From assembly GCA_038501625.1 (NCBI GenBank), contig JAZAYU010000883.1:62001-126000 (forward strand): a stretch of 64,000 bases of DNA. The letters run 5' to 3'. The DNA comes from Corbicula japonica. Taxonomy: Eukaryota > Mollusca > Bivalvia > Venerida > Cyrenidae. This document shows, one piece after another, positions 25,901 through 40,900 of this stretch. The position numbers and the translations under genes are program-made. Position 1 is the stretch's first letter. The number at the start of each line of letters is the position of its first letter. Under the pieces are notes generated by a model. It worked only from the letters and a program-made list of their open reading frames with translations. It was not told the origin of the DNA and did not search any database.

Positions 25901-28900
25901 ATGTGGTTGCGTGCACTTACAGAATGAATAAGATATCATTTGATTAATACGTTTTTTTGCATCGTTTAATCATAAATTGTGCAAAAAAGATGCTACAAAC
26001 TAAAACAAGTTTGTATATACTGTCTACACTTGTTACAGTTTTAAGCTTAAAACGAATAACTTTTAACATTGTAATTATTGTTTCCTTTTTATTTGACGTA
26101 TCGCTCTCTGTATCTTATTATCCTTTTAGAAACAGGATTATGAGCATAAGATGTATTGTCCAGAGTCTCCGAAACAAGATAACTCGACAGGTATTGTAAC
26201 AATATAATATTAACTGTACCAAAGTTACATAAATGCATAAGGCAAATGCCAACTCAAACACGTTACCGTTACATGTAGCTACATTGAACTCAAGCAGGTC
26301 TTGTTTGAAAGTACGTCTATTTTGTAGTGAAGTTCAAATATAACACATTGCTAGACATACCATAGATGAGGTAAAACATTATTAAACATATTTTTTTTTA
26401 TATTTACTTTCTCATATTACATCCATTAACAGCTGACGTCAAAGTTATTAACCAATTGCAATATTATAATAACTAAACAACAACAATTCAATATTGCATG
26501 TACTAGTTAAATAAATGTTAAGGCAATGTAATATTTATTCTTGTTTTACAATTTGGCATTAACGGCATTATGACAAATCTTGACTATATTTGACATGCAC
26601 ATGATTAAATTGTTAACTGTTCGTCACTGGATGTCAGGCGTTACTTGAATATCTACCATGGATAACTTGTCTGGCCAATGATGAAAATTAAAAAGTAATT
26701 AGAAGTTACTATGCCAGTTACACTCATTGTCACTCATTTCTTGCAGAGCAACATATTAACGAAGAAACGTCAAAGCATGACGACAAGTCGGCTGATACTA
26801 AAGTTAATCAAACGAATAACGATCACAGTGCTACTGAAAATGTCGTTATATACAAAGTAAGCTAAGATCACAAAATTGTTTGTATGAATACACGTAAAAC
26901 AGCTTCTGTGCTTAGTTTAATAATATAGGCTTTGCTTTAGGTGTTTTAACCAACAACTGTTACGTCTTACCAAATACGCCGTGATGGTAAATTCTGTTGC
27001 CATTTTATTGGGAAACTCAGGAACATTTCCTAGGCATATTGTTAAATAAAGTTGAAATTTTTAAACGCAATTAGTATACTAGTATATAATTTGATAACCA
27101 TATTTTTAAATATTTAAATTTTACTTTCAGTTATTGATTCATCACATTGTTAAATTACTTTGCTTTGCTGCGCACATAACCTGCTGTATTCACAGACGTT
27201 GATTTCACATCGTATTTGATTGCAAACTCAAATTATATTAAAGTTTTTTTTTCAAATTCGAATAATAAAACCAAGACAAATTCATTCTAATTCCAGAGGC
27301 AACAGAGTGTGCAGATGCAGTGTCATCCAGAAAAAATGGTGGATGAAAACGAATCAGGTAAAATCATGGAAAGGGCCATTATTTTTTTTCTTATTTATTT
27401 AGTCTTTTGTTGTTGGTTTATTGGTTTTGCAAGGGGAGAACTGATGCTTTGGTCTGGGACTATTGAAACACACCGCTTTGTTGACCTAGGAAAAACTGAC
27501 TGCTCCCGTAATTCTTATTGTTTAGGTTAACAAGTTTAACAGTTTAGCATACACTAAGTTTTGTTTGTATTGTTTATTTGATATAATCAATGATTCATAA
27601 GAAATAGTCATCAAGCTGAAAACTTAAAAACTTCAAAAGTTGCCCTTGTCAAATTTTGAGTAGTATACATTATTTGGCATTAAACTTTATTAACAAAATT
27701 TGATTTATATTATATGTTTCCAATTCTTATTCACACTATTTATTTTAATGACAAATTTTTATGTTCAAAATATGTTTTCACTAGTTTATTATCTGTTAAA
27801 TGTCATGACAAGACTCTGATTGGTTTCACCTGATAATTTAATAATAACAGAATGTATATTCAGGGCTTTTTTGATTAAGGTATTACCCTTGTGAAATTTG
27901 ACAGGGACATGTGTTTTGTTTTATTGGGTTCTCTTTCAACAATTATTTACATTCAATTAGTTCAGAAATCGGTTAGTGCAAACATTGAAGATTGTGTGGG
28001 TTTATTTTCTAGTTCTGAAATCACACGGTGATCAACGTTTACGGCGTCTTTGGGTTTTTTTTGCGTTTCATGCTACCTCGCTGTGCCGACGGCAGCTGAA
28101 TGTGGGAAACATATAATTCTGCGTCTTTAGCATTGTATTTTTGCATATAAACATCTTACTTAAAAAAATAAATGTAGCGGAATAACATGATCATCAAAGA
28201 ATCAGATACTTCATTCGAATTTTAACAAAACAAGCTACACAATTTAAAGTTTCAAGTTTTCCTGGCATGTATCTGACAGTTTGTTTGCATCAGCCACCCA
28301 AAATGTTGAATTTTAAACATTATTTAACACTTCACTTTAGAACAAAAACATCAATGCCGTCTATTGAGAAACAATGCTAAATGTTTTAGTTTATATTTTC
28401 CGTCGATGTAAGTAATTAAATAAAACTTAAATCTTAAATTTAAGATAAAAACTTAAGCAACGGCAGCTGTATGTACCTGACACCGGCGGCTTTTTACGAA
28501 ATCCTAATTCAATATAATCTTGTTACGGTACATAAGCCATTTAAATTTTAAACATAGATTTGAAGAGAAGTACTTTTTTAATTGAGTGATACTCCAGAAA
28601 CAAATCGCAGGCAACTTTGGAAAAAATATTTCAGGAATCTTCGTTGTGACAAAAAGAATTACCATGTATTGCTTACATGCATCTTTTTTTTCGTTACTTA
28701 TGCTAGATTATATTCGGAACTTGTTGTAATGCTTTCACTCAATAACAGTTTATTTCATACTATGTTCATGTTGTTGTTGTTTTTTAATATATACCACATT
28801 TTTACTGTAATTATACAAGTCACAACATGGCGCCGAACGATGTATTCTTTCTACGCTGGCAAAGGATAAGTCGGTTTGCTATCTTAAGAGCTCATACAGA

Positions 28901-31900
28901 GACGTCTGCCGTCAGTCCGGCTTGAATTCAACCTGATGTCTACGCGGTGGCCCAGTAAAGTCCGATGCCTATAGGTGGCTGTTTAAAAGTTGCTAGAATA
29001 CACCTGTAACTAGTCTAAAGTTAATTGTGGCATATATATATATAGGATAAATAATGAAAAGATGCTATAACATGTTTTATTGATAATAATTATCCTCTTT
29101 TCTACAGCAAATTCTGTTCAAATAAGACCATAAGACATTCACCTTGTACAATATCATTATAAAAATGAATTTTTAATTGTTAATAAGGTTCGAGACTTGG
29201 ACAGTCTAGCAGCCTGCAGCTGGCAGCCTATCGGCATAGCAGCTTGAAGTTGGCTGCTTAGCCGCCTAACATCGTAACGTAAAGCGACGTTCCCTGTGTC
29301 CCTAAGTAAAAGATACCCTTTTACTCTCTGCGAAGGCAAGTCCCCTGGAGCGAAAAAAAAAGTGCAATCGAATTGGAATGGGATAGCAATTAGAATGGAA
29401 TTGGACCAGTTATAGATGACATTAGGATCGGTAGCGGTCCGGATTGGAATCGGAACAATTGTCAATTTCATAATTTTCAGTACTGTAACAAATAATAACA
29501 TCTATATGTCGTTATGTTTGATAAAGAGTTCAGAACCTTGTCCACCTCAAAACCACTGCAGTCCGAAAATCCCTTTAAATCGGAGATGTTGTCCGGTCCC
29601 GACCTCGTCCGGTTTAAAGGGGGCTTTCCGGACTAAAGGGGGTTTGAGGTCGACAAGATTCTATATACTTACTAGTCTGTATGAACTCATTTACTGAGTA
29701 CATTACAGAAATAGTAAAGGAACTGTTTTCAAATTCAAAATTCAAATAATTAGAGTCCTGTTTGCTCCACCCTAACCAAAACGAAACTGCAAGAGGGCTT
29801 TTTGACAGGTTTGAATAATATACATTGTTTGGTTTTTGGACAAAATCATAAGACTTTTGCACATAAAGTGTTAAAATCTGCTTATCATTTTATGAATCCG
29901 ATTCTTAGATTGCCATCCGTTTCAAATAAGAAGCGCATTTTTTTTAGTTGGCGAAAATTGCATGGTTGGTCCCTCCTGTTTCGTACGCCTCTTCCAAGAT
30001 CACACCACAATTTTTCAATTGGATTAAGATCCGGAATTTTAGCGCACCGTGGAAGGACAACCGGAACAAGGACTTGTCGCTGAAGTTCCATTGGATTGAA
30101 ACTGCTATAGTCCTCTTGTGCATTGACACACCAGCCCACAGCATTATAACTGATCACTCACGATAAAAAATCCGCTTCAACAATATTTTCGCGATTTAAC
30201 CGTTCACCGCTGAAGTTGACCATACGCGTTAATAACTAATATGTTTTCTGTGGGTGTCAGTATTCTAAATGATTGTGAGCAGTCAGTTGTATGTCGTTGT
30301 AAATAATGATTAACTAATAAATGAGTTAGTATTAATTGCATGTTTCATTATAAGTTTTAGAGAAATAGCTCAATTATCAATCCGGTAATGCCCCAGTACA
30401 CATGTTGTTAAGTGTAGTTCATGCTTTAAAGCTGTCGAACATACTATTCTCGTTAAAAACTATATCGTATTCACACGCCTTTGTCTCTTTGCATGTTTAG
30501 AGGTCCCTGGACAAGTCATTAGCTTTTGTTTAATAAAGTTCAAATCTTAGTATATAACAATCTTTGAATTCTGGTTTTACTGATGGTGAGTACTGATAAA
30601 TATTTTTGTCAGCCTAAATTGATATTTTGTGGATGTTTATGGATGTTTTAGACGATCACACGGTGTCAGCGACGGAAATTATTGTTTGTCCTTTTAAATT
30701 ACTAACTTATAATCAAGGACCAGCTGATTTTCTTACTCTTGCGGGTTGTGGCATTAACCCAAAGCATTCCCTTTTCAAACACAAACTCACAAAATATTTG
30801 ACTTTGAAACAGTTTAGCAAAAAAGTAATATATGCATATCAGGAATCTCCACTCACAAAACACAGCAACGCAGCGAAAACGAAGAGAGGAAGAGAGAGAG
30901 CACGTTTTATATAAGTATGTCAATTCAAAGAGGACGCCACAAACAATTAACGAAGAAGAGAACCTTTGGGGATACCGCCTTGGAACGGTCAGTGGCAAAA
31001 CAAATTGCCACTGGGGTTTAAACCAGGTTCTAGGGTGCATCAACCTCACACTTGCCCCAAAAGGTTCTCGTATCACAAAACAAGTACAAGTTGTCTTGGT
31101 GAAATAACTCCAACTCAACCATCGGATCAACAATGTGGCATGAAAAAGCTCACAAACATAAAACATAAGAAGCGATTCACGATATTTTTAAAAGTCATCT
31201 TTGGTATTTCTCCACATTAAAATAGCAGGTATAGAGAGCGGGGGAAAGGATTATTATGAAGAATATCTTATTATGAATACGATAGGACTCGATTATATTA
31301 CAGTTAACAATATATCAACAAAACAATTTTAAATAAAGACCATCAAATTTAAGTGTTTCTCTGCGTCCTTTATGAATTGACATACTTATATAAAACATGC
31401 TCTCTCTCTCTCTTCCTCTCTTCTTTTTCGCTGCGTGGGAAGGCTGTGCTTTTTTAGTGTGGCGATTCCTGATATGCATATATTACTTTTTTCTCTTAGA
31501 CTAGCACTAATAAAAGGAACATCACTTTACTCCGGTCCTGTACAAAGATCCAATGCATGTTGTTGATTTTTTAACACATACTTGCAGAACTGAAGGATGA
31601 TGAAACTACAAATGAAACATTAAAGAAGACAATACAGCAGCTTGAAGAAGATTACGAGTTTTTAAAAGACCGAAAGAACAAACCCGGGTATGCAGCCCAA
31701 AAGCGCTTTCGAAGAAAAACTATAGAATGCATACAAAAAGTAAGCTAATATGTTAATCGTGATGTTAACATTTTTTGTACTTGCATTATGAAATCAAACA
31801 AATTATGATCATAGTTTACACAAAGTAGTTTATTAATATTTGACATTTAAATCACACTCCTAGGTGATTCATGGAAGAGTAACGTTCTTTCACATATATG

Positions 31901-34900
31901 TAAAGAGTTAATCAAACCATATCTATACCCTCACTGTTGTAACTTCGAATACGACTGGGCAACTGTGCTTAGTTACCTTAAATGCTGCTTAAATAATAGC
32001 TTGTTTGTGCATTGTGGCGGCTGTAAAAAGTCGTATCAATGTAGATTGTTAGTGATGTTTTCAGTTACGTCCTTTAAAATTCATTGAGCACGATTAGTTA
32101 TTTATGCTTATAGTACATCCAAAATTACTTTTGTTTTAATGTTTCGGCCAGTGTTAGGGTGGGAGGTTTCAATATTCCAGCCAATATATATTTTGATATT
32201 GCTCTCTGTGATATGCAGAATGTATATTCGCAGATGCTTATAAGTTATCCAGACAACCCACACAGCAAACAAATACTAGTAGGTCTCAAAAATGAAAAAC
32301 ATGAATTAAGATATGACCACAACAATCAAAATTTAACATTTTCTAGGAAAGAGCTTTAAATAGCATCTTGCATCCACCTGTCACTCAACTCAATTGTCTA
32401 ACACCACTGTAATTGAACTCAGACAAGTGCTTATACATTTAGCTGTGGTGATTTGCAAAATTCTAACAAATAAATTGCAAAACATACGATATATTAAATG
32501 AGCGTTATTTGTGTACAGTGCTCTTTTTAATAATATTGATTCCGATTACATTGAATTATAATTAGGTGGTTTTTCATAGATTTATTCCGAAGAAAAACCC
32601 ACTTCTGAAAACAAACCAACGAAGGTACATGTGTCCGAACTTCAAAAATATTTGAAGGACAAAACGTCACAGGATTTCAGGGATGAATTTAAGGTAAATT
32701 TTTATCGTTGCATTTAATTTTATTTTTTACTTCGACAAGTTGATGGAAGACAATGCCGCAGCGGAGAATATATGAACACAGATAAGTTAATCTCACTTAA
32801 TCAGATCTGACAGACTGTTAGATCTGACAAGTTTTAGCTTTCCAAAAAGCTAGTCGGTCATTAGCATGACATTTTAACAAAAGACGGCTCTGAAGTGTAA
32901 ACTTCTCTAGAAAAATTTCGTTAGAATGTTGGTATTTATTTAGAATTTCCGCCCAGTAATAAATATGTTCGCTCGCTCTCATCACACGTTTTTGTTTCGA
33001 TTTTAAAGATGTCAAATTCATTGTATGAAAGTGCTTATCATTGTGCCACCTGCAATAGCAGGTAGACACGTATCGATCCTATTGTCCGGCTGCGGCGGCG
33101 TCGTCGGCGGCCGCGTTGTCCTGTAGCCCATAAGCTTAATTGTGTAACTTAATGTTCCTCTGAGTTCGTAAGTATTTGACATATTAACTTAATAATTAAA
33201 AAATATCTTCTGCATGAATAGCCATCTCCGACAACAAGAATGATCACTCTTGTGATATTATTTTTGTTATGCCCCCTATCAAATTACTTAAATATCGAAT
33301 TTAATGTTGCCTATATCATTGAAAGTCCTTGTCCTATTAACACAATACTTGAAATATATCATCATTTGTTTAAACAAAGCCATCTCTGACAACAAGATCG
33401 ACAACCCCTGTTTCAATACTTTTGAGTTATGCCCCTTTTAAAAGACTTAAATATGAAACAAAATGTTGCCTATAATTTTGAAAGTTCTGGTTCTATTATC
33501 TTAATTGTTTGAATACATTACCTGTAAAAAAAACAAAGCCATCAGTGACAATAAGAATAATAACTCCTATTTCGTTATTTTAAGAGGTATTTTCCTTTCA
33601 AATGACTTTAATATGGAACTTTATGTAGGTTCAACCAAAGTATTTCTAATTCCCATAGGGCTCAAATTCCCAATATTCAATTAAATATGATTTCTATCAT
33701 CTTAATTCCTAGACAACAAGATATTTTTGCGAAGATTTGCATTCCATCTATTCGAAAATACACAAGGGGTTAACTTACTTTTAAGAAAAGTAATGATCTC
33801 TAACCGAACAGACCATACTTTAAACGCGGAATCGCAAGTACGGTGCCAAAAATATACATCCGCTGTTTCGGCACTAGTCCACCTCTATTAAACAAGATAT
33901 AGACTCGAACAAACAAGATATATGGGTGAAATTGCTTTCGTTTCTTTTCCTGACATACAATCCCTGCAAACAAGAGGCCCTAGGATGAAGAGAAAAAGTT
34001 CTCATATATTAAAACGAGCTATGTAGTTTAAACAGTAGCGCTATTTGTGCAGTGTGGCGGCCGTAAAAAGTCTCCCCGTACATATAGTCAGTACTGTTAT
34101 CAGTGAAATGACCCGTTACCGATGTCATGCAGTGATTGTTACGTATATCAGGGCTATCCGATCAACCTTTTTTGGGGTTGTCCCGGTTAGCTCAATTGGT
34201 TGCGTCGCAGGAATTGCAGGGCTAGGCGCTGTCGCCGTGACGGTGCGGGTTGGCTCCCAGCTAGAGGCACTATCATTTAAAGGGAGATGTGCAGGGTCGA
34301 GCAGGTGTACTTGGTAAAATCGTAAACAGATCGATCTATGTAACACTTACGTGTACTTTTTACTAAACTCAACATTTGAAATCCTCCAGGAGGAAGTTTT
34401 CGGTTAATTTTACCATTTTACAGGACCTGAAACAATCCGCTGAAGAAATCCCTATACAAAAATACATTCTATATTTATCGATCATTCTATATTTAGCTAA
34501 TCGCTGAGCTTACTATTCGTGGTGGCCCAGGCATTTTGAAACAAATGGCGACGTCGATAGTCGGCACGGTACACCGAATGCCTATTTTGGTTGAAGTGAT
34601 CACGTGACAATCCCAAAAACCACTGCGGCTTTACGCGGGAAATACAAAAATAGCTAACCTATGCGCGTCGCATAGGATCGGAAACACCATTTATATATCT
34701 TTTTATAAAAATATTGGTTTGAAATATTTCGGGTGTAAATCAATATACGAGTTTCAAATAATAATATTCAACTGATTAATAACCCTTTTCGCAAATCTGT
34801 TCCATTCATCAATCCTGCACATCTCCCTTTAAATGAAAATGCCAAGTGACAATCCTCCTCATTCAGCAAAACGAATAATACAGTACAAGTGCTGGTCAAG

Positions 34901-37900
34901 TACCAGTGGACGTGTTTGTTTTACAAGCTGGCAACAAAGAATGCATTTTACACGTACCTTTCTCGTTTTCGACTGCTCGAATTTATCTCTAACATAAAAT
35001 TAAATAATGCATCCCAAACAAAGTCGACAAATGTACTGATTCACTTTTTGTATCTTAAGACTGCTAGTCTGTTGAAAATCTCGCAGTTTTACCGTTTCAC
35101 TTGATAATATTTGGAGAAATGATGCAAATAAATACAAAAAGTATGTTGAATCGTTTGAACTTTTGGATAGAAAGCTTAAGTGAATGACAATATCAGTTTA
35201 AACTTTAGAATACTTGGAATAATTATGTTTCATGGAATTCTGTATCTTTGACCTGGTATGTGGACTATAGCACGAACTTAATCTTGGCTGTCGGCAGTTT
35301 ATAAACTGATCTCTTAAAAAGCTGGAGTAGCATTGACTGTCTTCTCAAGCAGGTATATGCAGATCGATTTACCGGGCAGCGGCGCGGACTGGCCAGTTCC
35401 GACTTTGCCGGTAATTTCTTATCACTCACATGGAATACTTCCAGATTATAACCTTTACATGATTTATAAAGTATGGAAATTCTGTAGGGTTCGCTTATAG
35501 GGAATTCCGGTGGCGTCGATATATAAACGCCAATAAGACAAGTACTATTTCGCCGTTGGCAATATTTGTCTGAAACGCAAACTTGCAAAAATAAATGTTT
35601 GTTTTTATCAACTGTTTCTGTTGGAATTATTGTTTCGTCGGCATGTAAATGAAACTCAATTATACTTTGAATATTTGTTCTTTTTCCCTTGTTAAAACGA
35701 AGCTTACATAGTTTTGTTATTCGTGAATAATTAGATCGTCTTTAACTGAGATTTACATGAACGTGCCCATGAATGAAATCAAACTTGAGTTCAAACGTGC
35801 AAAACATACCCGCGAAACCCCTAACCCTAATGTCTGACCCCACATACACACACTTTGTCACTAATCTTGTTCGGTCTGAAGTCAATGCTAAAACAATAGC
35901 ATTTTTACAAGTACAGTAAATTAGACAACACTAGCAATCATCATAACATTTTTATGTAAATGGCAATCGTTTTGAATAAACTATAAGTGAAGTAATTTTC
36001 TGGCTGAGAAGGAATACTTGTGAAACACCTTTAAAACGGTGACATAATGCCAATATTATGGTCATAGAATTAATTAAAAACAAATAATTTTTCTTTATAA
36101 CAGTTTCAGAGTGCATTGTCTTAACGATAACAAAAACAATCAATGTGATCAGCACAAAGTTTAAAGTTCAAGTGAAATTAATAAATGCATCCAACATACG
36201 AATACATTTCTTTCCGTCTTCTAACGGTCACTGACCTGATTTGACCTGATTTGCGGACCTAACTTTGTTAATAAGTATCGCTTGTCTGCTAAGTGTACAC
36301 AAACGCATCGACTGTGGACAGTTCTAGAAGGCATCAAGTTTAACGATACTTAAACAACTGCATTATTTCTACACGTCCTGAATAAAAGTATAAATTAAGT
36401 ATACAAGAAACATGATTAACTATATTAATGTCTTTTCCGGTAAAGGGCTTCTCTATATATCAAGCAATCAAACATCAGCCTCTACACTATCCTTTTGCAT
36501 GCGTCTTAGGAACAGGTGGCATAGTCTAAATTATCCGTTCTGGACCGTGTCACTGTTAACCGGTGTTCAGGGTAAAGAGCTCAAGTTTGGTCGATTATAA
36601 TATGTCGGTCATCAGGATGACCGACAATGACGGCCCACAGAGAACGTAATTACCGTAAATAATCTGTAGCGGTTTTCCATGATAACTATTTATTATAAAT
36701 TGTCAACACAGGAAGCATGGTTTATAACGCTTGCAAAATGATCTGAAGAAGTCATTACAGTAGAAATGAATGCAATACTACATAAACACATATATTTTCC
36801 GTAAAATATGTCTTTGCCAGGTCGTCAACACTTTCCATGGTTTAAAAAACACTTTGTTTACTAATGCTTCTTGTGATTTCTATTATTTTTTCCATTATTA
36901 TTATTTTGTTAGTTTTTGTTAGGCTTAATTCAGCATTATTAATGTACCGGTGATCCCACAATGTAACGTGTGTAAGTGCTAGACAATGTACATTCTCTAA
37001 AGAAGTAAAAAGTTTGTACCCATTACACGCTGTTGTTTGTTCACGCATACCACAGTGATTATTTAATTTAAGCGGGTTTAAGTAACGTTTTTATCATGTA
37101 TTTAATTATTTTTATAATTATCTTATAAAAATGACTTATCAATATCTTATGTTGCCCATAACACTATTTTATATATTTTCAGCAAACTGAGCCATCCAAA
37201 TTGAACAGAAAATGTAAGTACATTATTAAGAAAGTTATATATTAGGGTGTTTTATGGTGTGACAAGAATACGAAATTTGCTTAACACAAAGGTAAACGAA
37301 TAAAAACTTTTTTTTCATACATGTATTGTTAGACAAATCCTGATGACACTAAGAATGATAGTTCTAAGCAGGCATTTATTATATTGATAACGCCTTTTTC
37401 TTCTACTTTCTACCTTGAAAAATAATAATTGCCTGAAAATATTAAATGTTCGCTCATATGACAATATTTTACAGGGCCGTCCAAGCAAGTAAAGTTGGAA
37501 AACCCATTTAGTGCCATCTACCTATATGCTTACCATATCGAAGTAAGAACTAATCATTTGGTGTTATCAAGAATTAAACACAGATTGTTTGGATATCTTA
37601 GACAGTTTATTGCACATATGCCATTTTTATATGTGTAAGACAATAGTCAAAATTAACTGTCCTTTGCTTTGACGTTCCAGAATGTATTTACATCTTGTGT
37701 TTGTGAAGTTGCAGAAAAGTTAAGAGCGACGTTATTTTATCCGGAAACCTTTCTTTTAGAAATAGCATGCAACAAAGCCAGAAAAAGAGTTTAAGTTGTG
37801 AGATCAACTGAATGTATATATCTAAATTTTTTAACAAATTAGGTTAATAATTATAATTATTAAGAAACATTGCTTTGCAACACATCTTTAATAAGTCTTT

Positions 37901-40900
37901 TTGTCAAACAATCACAATCAATCAATTGATTAATTAATTAATTATTCTTAATTATTCTTACAGGATAGTTATTGAACATTATCATAATCGTTATTTGGAT
38001 CCTTGTCCATTGTGTCTACTTGTGTTTGAATAAGTCTTTTAAACTATTAATGTTAAGAAACGAATAAACATTTAAATCAAACTGTTCATATATTTCAGGG
38101 AATCAATAACTACAACGAGCAAGACAAATGCATTGCTTATTCAGGTAATGATAAATCCTGAACAAGCCAACATAATATCTTTAAGCTGATATTTCCCTTA
38201 AATGTTTACAGGACATGTTTCTGTAATATGTTAGGACTTAATAAATGACTTGTAAGTAAGATGGAACAGATTTGCAAAATTATTCGGCACATTTTTTACA
38301 GTTATCGGATATTTGGATACTATTATAATGTTTTATTATAATTTATTGATTGACATAAAGGACATAAAAAATCCAAAATAACAATGATGAAATATGCAAA
38401 GATATGCGAAGAAGATTGAAGACCCATACCTTGTAATGAAAGTTACTCATTTTAGGGAACACAACATTAACGAAAACCAGTCTTCATACACTTCACATTT
38501 TCCGCGTGCCTAGTTCAAACAAAGGGGGTATCCAATCTTTTTAAGGGGGTTTCGTGCTCGCTCCCTCCGAGTCTCGGTAGCGCATTTGAAAATGCATACC
38601 TAGGCGCTGTCGCCGTACGCGTTCGCTCCCAAGTAGGGTAAATATACTTTGAAAGTCACAGAAGCGCTATATTTGCAGTGTGGCGTACGTAGAACGACTC
38701 CCTGCACATATTGAGTATTGTTTTCAGTAAATAATCGGTGTCATGCACCGATATTAATGTTTATCTTGCTTGTCTGATTGTTATCAGGGTTATCCGATCA
38801 ACCACTTTTTATGGGGAGGGGGATTGTGCCGGCTTAATCAGTAGGTCAACCTACTGGTTTCCTACCCAGCAGGAACAATATCATTTGAAATTCACAGTAG
38901 CCATGTTTGTGCAGCGACCGTAAGAAGTATCCCCGTACATATAGACAGTAGTGATGTCAACAAAACAGTCGGTACTGGCTTCATGCAATGATGATTAGCA
39001 TGTTCTCCGATCAACCTTTTGGGCTTTCTCTCGGCTTGTTCAATCGGTAGCGTGATTGAAATTGCATGGCTATGCGCTGTTGCGGTACGGGCTCGCACCC
39101 ATTGGGGACAATATCATTTCACGAGAGTTTTGTGTGCAGTGTGGCGGCCGTAAACAGTCTCAAAGTACAAAAAGTTAGTTCTGTTATCAGTTAATAATCA
39201 GTTATTTGTGCCATGCAGTGATAATCACATTTATAAGAAAATCTGATCACCCCTTTTGGGGGAAGGGAGGGTTGTCCCGACTAGCTCAATCGGTACCGAA
39301 ATCGGAATTGCATAGCCAGGCGCTGTCGCCGTACGGATCCTCTTCACATTAGGCGAAATAGCATTTTATTACACAAACAAACAAAGCGATCTTGCCATTC
39401 CTCTGCTTCGAAAACGTTAGCTTCAAGTTATTAGATTCTCCTCAATTTTAAATAGGAGATTTTGTTACAAAATATACGAATTTGAAATCTCGTACCTCTC
39501 GATTTTAATATTTTTTTTAATGTATTCGCGAAACATCTGTATAAACACAAGGAATAGCTGAACAAACTGCTTATCACTTAACTAACATTTTAAACATTGA
39601 ACATGCACATGCGTGTGTGTTTTACATCTCAGATACGCAATTTGGAGGACAAAGAAGTAATTATCATATTAGAGTCATAAAATATACATATTATTTTTGT
39701 GATCATATTATTAGAAGTCATGTTGTACGTAAACTCTGGTTATTTCTATGATTCGATAGGTTTTGATTTTGTTAGAACCATATTTAACTTATATTTCAGA
39801 AAATGTATCGACACGTATGCTTGGCGTGACTTGGGAAATGGTTTGGAAAAATAATGTTGGCATAATAATTACGTTGTGCAAACAAAACTCGGCAGAAAAC
39901 GTAATCAGTTACTATCTCTTTTCAATGCTTAACTCCCGCATTGTGGGTGTCGTTTAAATATTTTCCATACTTTAAGTAAATGTACTTTAAGTAAACGATA
40001 TATCTCTTAAAGGTTATTATAATATCTTTTCTCAATATGCGTTTATTGAATACTTGCACATTAAGACATGAACATTTTAAAATGTTTATTTCATGACAAC
40101 ATGTTTTAAAAGTGCAATACGCATATTAGGAATTGCCACTTTCAAAAGACACAACCTCCCCACACACACAGCCAAAAAGAAGAGAGGCCGAGAGATAGAA
40201 TTGTTTATAAAATTACAAGTTTCAAAACAGACACCACGAATAATTAACAAAAATGAGAACCCGAGGCGTTACCGCCTTGGAACGGTCAGTTGCAAAACAA
40301 TTTTCCACTTGGGGGTTTGCTTGCAAAAGCACATAAACATAAAACATATATATCTAAAAGCATTGCAAAGATAAAGGGCGGGTACACAATGATCTTACTG
40401 AGACCAGAGCACCTGGAGTCAAATCAACAAGAACACGATGACAGGGATAATAGAATCAAATTGAGGTTCTAGGTTCGTATACAAGATTTCAATGGAAACA
40501 AATTTACCGTTCAAAAAACTTAAGTTGGTTGGCTTTTAGTTGTTTATGAGTTAGTTTGCATTTACTACATATTTGCATTATGAAAAAAAAAACGTTTAAA
40601 ACAGGGATATCGGTATTACAAACTAAGGCAAACCTTTTGCAAATGTTATCGCCGATATCCAGAAAAAATTACAAAAAACAAGTGCATGTTAAAATCACTA
40701 TTGCAACAAGTTTTTTTCTCAGACAGTCTTTCAAACCTAGCCTGCATTTTTCGTCAAAGTTCCCTTTTTATCAATTTTATGGAGATTTAATTTATTAACT
40801 AAAGAAAATAAAATGCATCATTCATTTCCCTGCGTCATTCGTATAAACCATATTTTGTAAGTTAAAAAGAAACGTTACCTACGTGATATTTTAAAACGCT

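Larger units (their letters stand above)
27358..31587 (+). other. gene A intron 10, with DNA transposon and repeat fragments
   Basis: A 4.2-kb intron. Apart from the foldback at 29532, the Tc1/mariner fragment and the dispersed-repeat pieces near 31 kb, I see only AT-rich sequence. Confidence 0.6.

Noticed and set aside
34190..34265. A true tRNA gene
   Set aside because: Box A-like and box B-like motifs are present, but no acceptor stem or cloverleaf closes; SINE-derived.
34045..34346. Plus and minus frames of 73-90 codons near 34.2 kb
   Set aside because: They cover the tRNA-derived SINE unit and show no protein similarity.
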